Part shown: in pieces, positions 44,064-52,929 of the stretch
Position numbering within the stretch: position 1 is the stretch's first letter
Layout: every line of letters begins with the position of its first letter
Assembly (NCBI GenBank): GCA_947387575.1
Contig: CANDOC010000014.1
Location: 1 to 64,000, forward strand
Reading direction: 5' to 3'
DNA: 64,000 bases
Origin: Spongorhabdus nitratireducens
GTDB lineage: Bacteria > Pseudomonadota > Gammaproteobacteria > Pseudomonadales > Endozoicomonadaceae
Notes under the pieces: generated by a model
What the model was told of the DNA's origin: nothing
Seen by the model: only the letters and a program-made list of their open reading frames with translations
Database searches by the model: none
Made by a program: the position numbers and the translations under genes

Positions 44064-45590
44064 CTATTTTGCCTTGCTGGTATCAACTGAAAGCCAGATG
44101 ATCACCAGCAGGCAAAGTGCTCCGGCCGTCACCAGAGTGATATTGCTGAAGGTTGCAAAGTAGGTTGAGGCTGCCGTATGCAAATCCAACTCCATCCCTT
44201 CACTAACATCAACTTCTGCCAGCATGGCAATGTGGCCTGCCAGAAAATTGGCAAATGAGCCTGTCAGTAACATATAAATACCCGCCAGTGTGCCAGTCGA
44301 GTGTGCCGGATTTAGCCGGGTAATACTGGCCAGAGCGACAGGGTCAATAAACAGCTCGGCTACGCCCATAAAGAAAATTCCGACAACCAGCCATAGCATG
44401 GGGGCCTGTCCTGCATTCATTTGAGCAATCTTTGCTGCCATGGCAATCAGAGCAAAGCCAATGGTTAAAAGAATCATACCGATTCCCTGCTTGGCCAGGG
44501 TGTCAGGCTCTATTCCTCGCTGAGTGAGTAGCTTCCAGAGCCATGCCATGACCACACCACCCAGCAATACACTGATTGGATTAATTGACTGGAACATTGG
44601 TGTAGGAATAACAAGGCTGCCAATTTCGCGATTGATATTGCGATCAATGAACAGGTTGATTGAGCTGCCTCCTTGCTGACAGAAAGCCCAGAACACAACT
44701 CCGAACAGCATGAAGCAAATAATGAGACCCAGTTCTTTTTTCTCTTCCGGACTGCATCGGGCATAGATACGAAGCAGCAGTACACAAGTACAAATACCTG
44801 CAATTGTCAGCAGATAACCCGCCCACAGATACTTCAGGGTAAATACAAAAAGAATAACTGCAGCGGCTAGACCGAGAGCAATCCATACCCCTTGAGGAAT
44901 CAGGAAGAAAGACTTTTTCAGTGCTTTCCAGTTGGGGTTACAGGTTGTAATAAAGTGACGATGTCCTGTCAGGAAGACAACCAGCCCGGCAAGCATACCC
45001 AGTGCTGCCAGCCCAAAACCGGCATGCCAGCCATACTCGTGTGCCACCCAGCCACAACCGATGCCGGAGAGCACAGCTCCCAGGTTTCCACCGACATACA
45101 TCAAGGCAAAACCCGGTTCGCGCCGGGAGTCATTATGGGTATACAGCTCGCCGAGTAGACAGGAAATATTAGTCTTGAACAGACCGTAGCCAATAATGAT
45201 CAACGATAGAGCAAGATAAAGTGGAAGCAGGTGGTCTCCGGAAAAGCCAAGGGTCAAATGTCCGGCGACCATAAACAACGCACCAAGAATAACGGCCCAG
45301 CGGTTCCCCAGATAACGATCAGCCAGCATGCCGCCAAAGACCGGAGTGACATACACCATGGCAGTGTATGCGCCGTACAGTGCATAAGCTTCACCATCCG
45401 AAAACAGCAGTTCAGATGTGAGATATAGAATCAGCAGGGCACGCATGCCGTAGTAGCTGAAGTACTCCCACATCAGAATGGAGATTAAATGAAAAAAACC
45501 CTGGGGTTGCTTCTTGGGATGGTGAGGTGAATTGCTGGATGAACAGGTAGAGAAGTCTGACGAAGGGGCTTGATACTCTTCTGACGTCAT
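44064..45590 (-). CDS. POT family peptide transporter (PTR2/Dtp-like MFS)
   Basis: 508 residues with about 14 membrane segments, related to proton-coupled oligopeptide transporters such as E. coli DtpA. Recognisable parts are SYYGMRALLILYL in TM1, GGMLADRYLGNRWAVILGAL (MFS motif A), and GYGLFKTNISCLLGELY in TM4-5. The TM1 motif, normally ExxER before the aromatic pair, reads LMWEY here, so the first glutamate and the arginine are replaced. This could change proton coupling or mark a subfamily. ATG 45590 has AAGGAA nine bases upstream. The longer frame to 45647 has none. N-terminus is a serine-rich cytoplasmic tail. Confidence 0.85.
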   Translation of the reverse strand: MTSEEYQAPSSDFSTCSSSNSPHHPKKQPQGFFHLISILMWEYFSYYGMRALLILYLTSELLFSDGEAYALYGAYTAMVYVTPVFGGMLADRYLGNRWAVILGALFMVAGHLTLGFSGDHLLPLYLALSLIIIGYGLFKTNISCLLGELYTHNDSRREPGFALMYVGGNLGAVLSGIGCGWVAHEYGWHAGFGLAALGMLAGLVVFLTGHRHFITTCNPNWKALKKSFFLIPQGVWIALGLAAAVILFVFTLKYLWAGYLLTIAGICTCVLLLRIYARCSPEEKKELGLIICFMLFGVVFWAFCQQGGSSINLFIDRNINREIGSLVIPTPMFQSINPISVLLGGVVMAWLWKLLTQRGIEPDTLAKQGIGMILLTIGFALIAMAAKIAQMNAGQAPMLWLVVGIFFMGVAELFIDPVALASITRLNPAHSTGTLAGIYMLLTGSFANFLAGHIAMLAEVDVSEGMELDLHTAASTYFATFSNITLVTAGALCLLVIIWLSVDTSKAK

Positions 45591-45769
45591 ACTGATTGCT
45601 TCCTTTCTGGCTCGGAATAAGCAAGCCAGTGGGTGAATCCGGGTCAAAAACCGGATCAGAAAAAAGTTGATTCACCCAATATAGGTGCTTATTTCAGAGT
45701 GTGTGTAAGGGGATGGCGCAGAGTGAGTGCGGAATTCACGGGTGCGCCTTTGGGTGGAGTGTCGAAATA

Positions 45770-46723
45770 TCAGGCGTCTTTGATTTTACTCCAGTCATTT
45801 GCAGCCAGGCTGGTTCCCTGAAAACCGTCCGGATCGAGGGTATCCAGAATATCCTGTGCGGCTTCCGGGTCTTTCTCAAACTGGGTAGCGTACTGTTCCA
45901 GTTGGTTGAAAACAGCCGAGTGCAGATCTTGCGTATTGCGCAGGCCCAGTGCTGACAGCACTTGCTTGGGTGGTGTCCTGCTGCTAAGGCCAACATCCCG
46001 GGCCAGTTCGGCATAAAGTGATGGTGAGCGCAGTTTGTTGGCTAGTCTGCCGGGGTCATCCAGCAGGTGTACCAACCGGTTCTCAAGGTCATCACCACTC
46101 TTACTCTGCCCTGCCAGTAATACCTCAACAATCACTTCTGCCGTGCGGGCAGCAAGCAAGGTATGTCTGTGCTCTCGCAGAGCCCTGTTTACCTGACAAT
46201 CGGCCAGTTTTTCTCCTTTAATAAAAACTTGGATGTCATCAAGCTGTTGCAGATTGGTCGCACTTTCCTTGAGGTAGCTTCTGAATTCGGCAACTTTTTC
46301 TTTTGGATGTGAAGGAGCGTTCAGCTTTAGTTTGTAGATAACACGTCTGACCGGGCCGGGCCGAGAGTCTTCAAACTGCTCACGCAAATAGCTTTGCTCA
46401 TGATTTCGAAGGTCATATTTATTACCACTTCGGTCTTCATGGGGAGGTAATTTGGCGGCAAAGCTGACTTGTTTCGGGTCGCCTGTGGCAGCTCCCTTCT
46501 TGAGAATAGAAGCAGGAGGGTCTTGAGAAACGGCTGTTCTCTTCGCTAATGGTGTATCAGGTGTTTTCCCTGAGTGAGGAGATTGCTGCTGAGCAACCGA
46601 CGCATTGGTTTTGGTTTTGGCTGCTGAACGATTCAAAAAGCGGCCAAAAACCGGCTTGAGCACATTTTCCTTGAATGAATGGAGTACTGCCTTGCCTGCC
46701 TGACCAATGCCGCCAATTGCCAT
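45770..46723 (-). CDS. Unrecognised 317-residue protein with PP1-docking-like motif
   Basis: I do not recognise a family. The N-terminal ~110 residues look disordered, rich in Lys, Ser, Pro and Gln. The part from about 125 to 317 is predicted helical and soluble, with no signal peptide or membrane segment. Residues 72-77 (SILKKG) and 84-90 (KQVSFAA) together resemble the paired SILK and RVxF docking motifs through which eukaryotic proteins bind protein phosphatase 1. Such spacing is seen in KNL1-type proteins. In a bacterium this would suggest a secreted effector acting in a host, but secretion is not shown by the sequence and short motifs arise by chance. AAGGA lies upstream of the ATG. It is flanked by the peptide transporter and uvrA, all on the minus strand. 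Confidence 0.7.
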   Translation of the reverse strand: MAIGGIGQAGKAVLHSFKENVLKPVFGRFLNRSAAKTKTNASVAQQQSPHSGKTPDTPLAKRTAVSQDPPASILKKGAATGDPKQVSFAAKLPPHEDRSGNKYDLRNHEQSYLREQFEDSRPGPVRRVIYKLKLNAPSHPKEKVAEFRSYLKESATNLQQLDDIQVFIKGEKLADCQVNRALREHRHTLLAARTAEVIVEVLLAGQSKSGDDLENRLVHLLDDPGRLANKLRSPSLYAELARDVGLSSRTPPKQVLSALGLRNTQDLHSAVFNQLEQYATQFEKDPEAAQDILDTLDPDGFQGTSLAANDWSKIKDA

Positions 46724-46779
46724 GGGAATCCTTCCCTTGTGAAATCTCCTGATCTACTAAGTATAAACAAGTCATAGGA

Positions 46780-46807
46780 ACTGCCACCGATTAACCTCAG
46801 TGGCAGT
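46780..46807. repeat. Inverted repeat downstream of uvrA
   Basis: ACTGCCAC (46780-46787) and GTGGCAGT (46800-46807) around 12 bases. On the minus strand it follows the uvrA stop by 15 bases. There is no T tract, so it is at best a weak terminator. Confidence 0.45.
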
Positions 46808-46822
46808 CGATGTGACAGTTTA

Positions 46823-49642
46823 TTACAGCATCGGCTTGAGGAATTGCCCGGTATGAGATCGTTTCACTTTGGTGACATCCTCCGGTGTGCCGTGGGCAAT
46901 AATCTGGCCGCCGCCATTACCACCTTCCGGGCCCAGATCCACAATCCAGTCAGCGGTTTTGATCACATCCAGATTATGCTCAATCACAACAACAGTATTA
47001 CCGTGATCCCGCAGTCGATGCAGTACCGCCAGTAGCTGCTCAATATCATGGAAATGCAGGCCAGTTGTCGGTTCATCCAGAATATAAAGGGTCTTGCCAG
47101 TGTCACGCTTGGACAACTCGCGGGCCAGCTTCACCCGCTGGGCTTCACCACCGGAAAGTGTTGTCGCATTCTGTCCCAGCCGGATATAGGACAGGCCAAC
47201 ATCCATCAGGGTTTGCAGTTTGCGCTTAAGGGCGGGGATAGCATCGAAGAAATCAAGACCATCTTCAACGGTCATCTCCAGCACTTCATCAATCGACTTG
47301 CCCTTGTATTTCACTTCCAGAGTTTCGCGGTTATAGCGCTTGCCCTTACACACATCACAGGGGACATAGATATCCGGCAGGAAGTGCATCTCAACCTTGA
47401 TAACACCATCACCCTGACAGGCTTCACAGCGCCCACCCTTGACGTTGAAGCTGAAACGTCCCGGCTTGTAACCGCGAGAGCGGGCTTCCTGAGTGCCGGC
47501 AAACAGCTCACGAATCGGTGTGAAAATACCGGTATAGGTAGCGGGGTTGGAACGTGGTGTACGACCAATCGGGCTTTGATCTATATCGATACACTTATCG
47601 AAGTGATCGAGCCCTTCAATTTTGCCATAGGCTGCAGGTGTCAGGGATTCAGCCCGGTTCAGGGCATGTGCGCAGATAGGATACAGCGTGCTGTTGATGA
47701 GGGTTGATTTACCCGAGCCGGATACACCGGTTACACAGGTCATCAGACCAACCGGAATTTCCAGCGACACATTCTTCAGATTATTGCCTTTACAGCCAGA
47801 CAGCTTCAGCAGCTTCTTCGGGTCAACTGGCGTGCGCTGTTCAGGCACTGCAATTTTCCTTTTGCCTGACAGGTACTGACCAGTGAGTGAGTTTTCATTA
47901 CTCATCACATCGTCAGGCTTACCCTGAGCGACAATCGCACCACCGTGAACACCGGCGCCCGGACCAATATCAATCACATAATCAGCGGTGCGAATTGCGT
48001 CTTCATCATGCTCTACAACAATAACTGTGTTGCCGAGATCGCGCAGTCGGGTCAGGGTTTTGAGTAGCCGGTCATTGTCCCGCTGGTGGAGGCCAATGCT
48101 GGGTTCATCAAGGATATACATGACACCGACAAGCCCGGCACCAATCTGGCTGGCCAGACGAATACGCTGGGCTTCACCGCCGGAAAGGGTTTCGGCACTG
48201 CGATCCAGTGTCAGATAATTAAGACCGACGTTAACCAGGAAGCTGAGACGATCGCAGATTTCTTTCAAAATCTTGTCTGCAATTTCACCTCGACGACCCG
48301 GAAGTTTCAGTTCACGGAAGTAATCCAGTGAGGACTCAACCGGCATCTTAACAATGTCGGGCAATGTTGAGTCAGCGACGAATACATTACGCGCTTCCTG
48401 GCGTAGACGAGCGCCCTTGCACTTCGGGCACGGGCGGGTGCTGAGAAATTTAACCAGATCTTCACGTACGGACTGAGAATCGGTGTCCCGGTAGCGACGC
48501 TCAAAGTTGGGGATAATGCCTTCAAACGCGTGACGTTTTTTATAAATATGACCGCGGTCGTTTACGTAGCTGAAGTCAATTTGCTCAGCACCGGAACCCT
48601 GCAGTACAACCTGCTGGTGTTCGGCAGATAAATCATCAAACGGCGTATCAATACTGAAACCAAAATGGGCTGCCAGTGACTTCAGCATATGGAAGTAATA
48701 AACACTGCGTCGGTCCCAGCCACGGATAGCCCCTTCGGCCAGCGTCAGTTCCGGGTGCTGAACAATCCGGTCCGGATCAAAGAACTGTTTTACCCCCAAA
48801 CCATCACAGGTCGGGCAGGCACCGGCCGGGTTGTTGAAGGAGAACAGGCGGGGTTCCAGTTCATTCAGACTGTAACCACATTCAGGACAGGCAAAACGGG
48901 CGGAGAACAGCTGATCTTCCTGCTCACCTTCCATAAAGCTGATGGCGACAACACCTTCGGTCAGCCCCAGTGCGGTTTCAAATGAATCTGCAATGCGCTG
49001 CTGCATATCCGGCCGTACCTTGATCCGGTCGACGACCACTTCAATGGTGTGCTTCTTTTTCTTATCCAGTGCTGGTGGGTTATCCAGATCGGTCACGATG
49101 CCATTGATTCGGGCACGAATAAAGCCCTGTGCGCGCAGTTCACTGAAGACATGCAGATGTTCACCTTTACGATCCCGTACTACTGGTGCCAGCAGCATCA
49201 GCTTGGTGCCTTCGGGTAACTCCAGTACCTGGTCAACCATCTGACTGATGGTCTGGGCTTCCAGCGGCAGATGATGTTTCGGACAGCGTGGAATACCGGT
49301 GCGGGCAAACAGAAGTCGCAGGTAGTCGTATATCTCAGTGATGGTGCCGACAGTTGAACGCGGGTTATGGCTGGTGGATTTCTGTTCAATGGAAATGGCG
49401 GGAGAAAGCCCTTCAATATGATCAACATCCGGTTTTTCCATCATCGACAGGAACTGCCGGGCGTAGGCCGACAACGACTCTACATAGCGTCGCTGACCTT
49501 CTGCGTAGAGCGTATCAAATGCCAGAGATGACTTGCCGGAACCGGACAGGCCGGTGATAACGATCAGTTTATCCCGGGGAATCTCCAGATTGATGTTTTT
49601 AAGATTATGGGTGCGGGCTCCACGAACAATAATTTCATCCAC
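46823..49642 (-). CDS. uvrA: Excinuclease ABC subunit UvrA
   Basis: DNA damage sensor of nucleotide excision repair: two ABC-type ATPase modules with inserted zinc-binding and UvrB-binding regions. 939 residues, one fewer than E. coli. The first Walker [10 protein letters not shown] is at 31-39 and the second is GVSGSGKST in the C-terminal half. The paired signatures [12 protein letters not shown] and [12 protein letters not shown] and cysteine clusters CPTCDGL and CEACQGDG are present. GTG 49642 (reading [19 protein letters not shown]) matches the E. coli register. A TTG-led frame to 49681 would start at the predicted transcription start, because a TATAAT (49684-49689, minus strand) lies just upstream. 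No LexA box was found, so SOS control is not shown. Confidence 0.96.
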   Translation of the reverse strand: MDEIIVRGARTHNLKNINLEIPRDKLIVITGLSGSGKSSLAFDTLYAEGQRRYVESLSAYARQFLSMMEKPDVDHIEGLSPAISIEQKSTSHNPRSTVGTITEIYDYLRLLFARTGIPRCPKHHLPLEAQTISQMVDQVLELPEGTKLMLLAPVVRDRKGEHLHVFSELRAQGFIRARINGIVTDLDNPPALDKKKKHTIEVVVDRIKVRPDMQQRIADSFETALGLTEGVVAISFMEGEQEDQLFSARFACPECGYSLNELEPRLFSFNNPAGACPTCDGLGVKQFFDPDRIVQHPELTLAEGAIRGWDRRSVYYFHMLKSLAAHFGFSIDTPFDDLSAEHQQVVLQGSGAEQIDFSYVNDRGHIYKKRHAFEGIIPNFERRYRDTDSQSVREDLVKFLSTRPCPKCKGARLRQEARNVFVADSTLPDIVKMPVESSLDYFRELKLPGRRGEIADKILKEICDRLSFLVNVGLNYLTLDRSAETLSGGEAQRIRLASQIGAGLVGVMYILDEPSIGLHQRDNDRLLKTLTRLRDLGNTVIVVEHDEDAIRTADYVIDIGPGAGVHGGAIVAQGKPDDVMSNENSLTGQYLSGKRKIAVPEQRTPVDPKKLLKLSGCKGNNLKNVSLEIPVGLMTCVTGVSGSGKSTLINSTLYPICAHALNRAESLTPAAYGKIEGLDHFDKCIDIDQSPIGRTPRSNPATYTGIFTPIRELFAGTQEARSRGYKPGRFSFNVKGGRCEACQGDGVIKVEMHFLPDIYVPCDVCKGKRYNRETLEVKYKGKSIDEVLEMTVEDGLDFFDAIPALKRKLQTLMDVGLSYIRLGQNATTLSGGEAQRVKLARELSKRDTGKTLYILDEPTTGLHFHDIEQLLAVLHRLRDHGNTVVVIEHNLDVIKTADWIVDLGPEGGNGGGQIIAHGTPEDVTKVKRSHTGQFLKPML

Positions 49643-49749
49643 GCTGAATACAATCCCCGGAAGCTGATTAACAGGAATCAAGCATTATATGCGGCAGACG
49701 ATAGAGGGTGGAAACGTTTTTATTCAGGATTAACTGGCAATAGCCAGAT

Positions 49750-49786
49750 AAAAAAAAGCCCTCGCTCCGGGAAGATCGAGGGCTTT
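49750..49786 (-). terminator. Terminator of the DUF819 gene
   Basis: On the minus strand AAAGCCCTCG (49786-49777) pairs with CGAGGGCTTT (49764-49755), followed by a long T tract. It separates the DUF819 gene from uvrA. Confidence 0.88.
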
Positions 49787-49827
49787 CGGGGAGGGGACCC
49801 GAAAAGGTTCCGGCTAAAATCCGGTGA

Positions 49828-51045
49828 TTACATCACCATCAGAACTTTAGCCAGCATCAAGGCTGAAACGGTACCAATCGCAGAGCCGAAGATACCCATC
49901 ATCAGGCCGGCCGGAACCAGTGCCTTGTTGTAGGTACCCGCCAGAATCGGGGCAGAGACGGCGCCACCGATATTGGCCTGGGATGCGATACCGCAGATGT
50001 ACAGATCCAGCTTGAAGACTTTGGCCAGCACCAGCAGTACCACCAGGTGGAACAGCAGCACCAGGAAACCGGCCAGTACATAGAAGGCAGCATCACCGAA
50101 ATCAATGGTGGAGAAGTCGGTAGAGCTGGCAATCAGGCCAACCACAACATACAGCAGTACGCTGCCGATATGGTTGCTGCCTTTAACCGTGTTCAGTTTG
50201 GTCATGCTACCCATAATACCGGCCAGTGTTGCCAGTACGACTACCCAGCCGCTGCCGCTGAAGAAGCCACGAATACCGGACAGGAAGTTTTCGTCTGTCA
50301 GGTTACCCGGGTTCACGTACTGTTTGCCGAATACCATCACCAGACCGGCAACCGCAAAGCCCAGACCCAGAGTGATCATAAAGTCCATAAACTCATAGTC
50401 ACGCTTGTCTTCTTTCTGCTCGGCATGCAGGTTGATGGTGGAAATAATCTTGTCGACTTCCTGACTGTTGGCACCGGAGAAGCGGTTAAACGCATCACGC
50501 ATCGGTGCAAAGGAAATCATCAGTACCAGCCAGAAAGAGGCACAGATATTGTCCATCAGGAACGCATAGGTCAGTGCCTGGGAACCATCTGCGACGCCCA
50601 GACCCTGCTGGGTTGCAGCCATGTTGGTGGAACCACCAATCCAGGAAGAGGACAGGATAGAGAAGGTCTGCCACGCATCCACTTCAAACTTGGACTGGAA
50701 TGTCATGAATACGATGATGAAGCCCATGATGATACTGGCTGTGACGGCCAGGAAAGAGCCCATTAGTTTCGGGCCCAGCTTGAACACATCGCGAATGTCG
50801 TTTTTCAACAGCAGCAGGAACAGCATCATTGGCAGCAGGTAATATTTCAACTGGCCGATAAAGCTGCGGATTTCCGGAGTCAGTTCCCACACATGCAGGG
50901 AAGCGCCGATCATGCCGCCGAAATAGATAAATGTCAGAGCTGGAATAACCTTGAACAAACGTAGTTCAAGTTTTTTCTCACAGTACAGTACTGTGGTGAT
51001 GAACAGCATCAACAATGAAAAGAAAGTGAAAGGACTGCTTATCAT
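49828..51045 (-). CDS. DUF819 family membrane protein (YjcL-like)
   Basis: 405 residues with about ten to eleven hydrophobic segments. It matches the DUF819 family. Characteristic parts are SSSWIGGSTNMAA near 135-147 and the C-terminal IASQANIGGAVSAPILAGTY, then ALVPAGLMMGIFGSAIGT. These two glycine-rich re-entrant-like stretches are related by internal pseudo-symmetry, as in sodium-coupled carriers. The family has no firmly known substrate. The start ATG 51045 lies 8 bases after a GGA-rich stretch on the minus strand. Single-gene unit with its own terminator. Confidence 0.82.
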   Translation of the reverse strand: MISSPFTFFSLLMLFITTVLYCEKKLELRLFKVIPALTFIYFGGMIGASLHVWELTPEIRSFIGQLKYYLLPMMLFLLLLKNDIRDVFKLGPKLMGSFLAVTASIIMGFIIVFMTFQSKFEVDAWQTFSILSSSWIGGSTNMAATQQGLGVADGSQALTYAFLMDNICASFWLVLMISFAPMRDAFNRFSGANSQEVDKIISTINLHAEQKEDKRDYEFMDFMITLGLGFAVAGLVMVFGKQYVNPGNLTDENFLSGIRGFFSGSGWVVVLATLAGIMGSMTKLNTVKGSNHIGSVLLYVVVGLIASSTDFSTIDFGDAAFYVLAGFLVLLFHLVVLLVLAKVFKLDLYICGIASQANIGGAVSAPILAGTYNKALVPAGLMMGIFGSAIGTVSALMLAKVLMVM

Positions 51046-51568
51046 GAATTAAAAAATTCCTGAGGGGGCTTACTCACAGAAAATAAAATGCTGTTTCTGA
51101 CAGTCGTCTCTGCGGACGGTGCGGATTTATCTCTTCAGCCCAGCATGACCTTGCTTCGCCCGATTGTTTTTCCGATGTTGTGATATTTCGGAACGAGCGA
51201 TCTTTTTCATACTACCGGTCATTACAAAAAAGCCACCATCGGGGTGTTTACTGCGAGAATGGTGTGTTGCTCGTATCTTGGGTGTTGCGTGCCGTTTCTA
51301 ATGGTGATTGTTTTAGCGTTGTGGTGTTTCGGGGTCGGTGTTTTCCGGTGGCTGATTTTTGGTTTGAGAATGGAGAAATGAAGCGAGAGCTGGTTGTGGA
51401 TAAGAAAATATTTGGTAAATGCTTTTTGTGTTGGTGAATAATCTTTGCTGGGTTGTTTTTGTGGTTATATTTTCTGTCTTGGTTGTCTGTATGTTGAGTC
51501 ACGCACTGTATTCCGTATAAAGCGTAGTGATATGGCCGGAATACAGTGTGCGATTGAAGAATAAAAAA
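51046..51568. other. Gene-free region with GT-rich plus strand
   Basis: 523 bases between the DUF819 gene and the acyl-CoA dehydrogenase 3' end. The stretch 51240-51490 is strikingly rich in G and T on the plus strand. Open frames at 51180-51437 (plus) and 51248-51502 (minus) have low-complexity translations and no recognisable domain. An 11-bp inverted repeat lies at 51506-51516/51540-51550. The part next to 51046 should hold the promoter of the DUF819 gene, but none is convincing. Confidence 0.5.
51506..51550. repeat. 11-bp inverted repeat after acyl-CoA dehydrogenase
   Basis: CACTGTATTCC (51506-51516) and GGAATACAGTG (51540-51550) are perfectly complementary around 23 bases. It lies 19 bases beyond the dehydrogenase stop on the minus strand, without a T tract. 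It may be a 3'-end stem. Confidence 0.5.
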
Positions 51569-52708
51569 TTACAGCATGGAGCGAGAGATAATTTCTTTCA
51601 TAATTTCATTGGTACCGGCATAAATTCGCTGCACCCGGGCATCGGCCCATGCTCGAGCAATCGGGTATTCCAGCATATAGCCATAGCCGCCGTGCAATTG
51701 CAGGCATTCATCCATCACTTTGCACTGCATATCCGTACACCAGTACTTCACCTGTGCCGCAGTAGGCACATCCAGCTTGCCCTGAATGTGTAGCTCCAGA
51801 CAGCGATCAACAAAGGTACGGGACACGCTGATCTCAGTGGCAACTTCAGCCAACTTGAAGCGAGTATTTTGTAACTCGGCTACGGGTTTTCCAAAGGCAC
51901 GTCGTTCCTTGACGTAGGTTGTGGTCCATTCGAGCGCTGCTTCAGCATTGGCAACCGCATTAAGTCCCACAGATAATCGCTCTTGTGGCAGCTCCTGCAT
52001 CAGATACGCAAAGCCCATGCCTTCCTTGCCCAGCAGATTGGCTTTGGGAACCCGTACATCCTGGAAAAACAGCTCAGAAGTGTCCTGGGCTTTCATGCCG
52101 ATTTTTTCAAGATTCGAGCCTTTGCTGAATCCCGGAGTATCAGCCTCAACCAGTAACAAACTGGTACCTTTTGCACCGGCAGCGGGATCAGTCTTGCAGA
52201 CAACAATAACAAGGTCTGCCTGCTGGCCATTGGTGATGAAGGTTTTGGAACCATTGATGATGTACTCATCACCATCCAGTACTGCAGAGGTTTTAACACC
52301 CTGCAGGTCGGAACCGGCAGCCGGCTCAGTCATGGCGATTGCAGTCACCATATCGCCGCTGATCATCTGTGGCAGATACTTGTGTTTCTGCTCTTCAGAG
52401 CCATAGTGCTCGATATAGGGCGCAACGATATCCGAGTGCAAACCAAAACCAATGCCGGTCAGACCCAGTCGGGCAACTTCTTCATCGACGATAGCGTTGT
52501 AACGGAAATCGACACCAACACCGCCGTACTCTTCAGCTACAGTGGGGCAGAGAAAACCCTGTTCGCCAGCCTTGCGCCAGAGTTCACGATCAATCTGGCC
52601 GGCCTTTTCCCATTCTGCATGGAAGGGAACAGCTTCTTTTTCCAGAAACTTGCGGACGCTGTCACGGAACAGTTCGTGTTCGGGCTCAAATATTGTTCTT
52701 GGAATCAT
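51569..52708 (-). CDS. Acyl-CoA dehydrogenase, LCAD/IVD-like
   Basis: 379 residues, FAD flavoprotein that oxidises acyl-CoA to trans-2-enoyl-CoA in beta-oxidation. Motifs: MTEPAAGSDLQGVKT at 126-140 (FAD/substrate loop), the central beta domain, and QLHGGYGYMLEYPI at 337-350. The C-terminal position that holds the catalytic Glu in short/medium-chain enzymes (YEGT) reads YAGTNE here at 363-368. Instead E243 in LPQERL on the preceding helix fits the catalytic base used by long-chain and isovaleryl enzymes. That points to long or branched substrates. ATG 52708 has GAGG upstream. Longer frame to 52858 is rejected. Divergent from the MFS gene. Confidence 0.9.
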   Translation of the reverse strand: MIPRTIFEPEHELFRDSVRKFLEKEAVPFHAEWEKAGQIDRELWRKAGEQGFLCPTVAEEYGGVGVDFRYNAIVDEEVARLGLTGIGFGLHSDIVAPYIEHYGSEEQKHKYLPQMISGDMVTAIAMTEPAAGSDLQGVKTSAVLDGDEYIINGSKTFITNGQQADLVIVVCKTDPAAGAKGTSLLLVEADTPGFSKGSNLEKIGMKAQDTSELFFQDVRVPKANLLGKEGMGFAYLMQELPQERLSVGLNAVANAEAALEWTTTYVKERRAFGKPVAELQNTRFKLAEVATEISVSRTFVDRCLELHIQGKLDVPTAAQVKYWCTDMQCKVMDECLQLHGGYGYMLEYPIARAWADARVQRIYAGTNEIMKEIISRSML

Positions 52709-52745
52709 GAGTGCCTCACTACACAGGATAAGCGGTAGGGGAAAA

Positions 52746-52761
52746 TGTGACAGATTCCACA
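52746..52761. promoter_or_regulatory. CRP-like site upstream of acyl-CoA dehydrogenase
   Basis: TGTGA-N6-CCACA differs by one base from the CRP/Vfr consensus TGTGA-N6-TCACA. It lies 38-53 bases before the dehydrogenase start. A further dyad TGACA-N5-TGTCA is at 52773-52787. Catabolite control of fatty-acid oxidation would make sense, but this is only a motif match. Confidence 0.35.
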
Positions 52762-52929
52762 GAAGGCGTCGCTGACAGTAGGTGTCAAAAGAATTGCCAG
52801 AATGTGACATAAAGTCAGGGTAAGAGCGGAAGGCGATACGGCTGACCGCATGGTACACTGTGCACCCTTAAAAGGGTCTTTCTCAGGCCCTGTCCCCGGA
52901 TGTTTTTAGAGAAGTCGAATAAAGTGGGA

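Noticed and set aside
49643..49749. SOS (LexA) box in front of uvrA
   Set aside because: No CTGT-N8-ACAG site is present. The short CTG...CAG match near 49675 has the wrong spacing and CTGGC/GCCAG at 49733 is not the consensus.
51180..51437. An 85-codon forward frame in the GT-rich region
   Set aside because: Its translation is dominated by Phe, Val, Arg and Gly from the base skew, there is no clear ribosome site, and a reverse frame overlaps it equally well.
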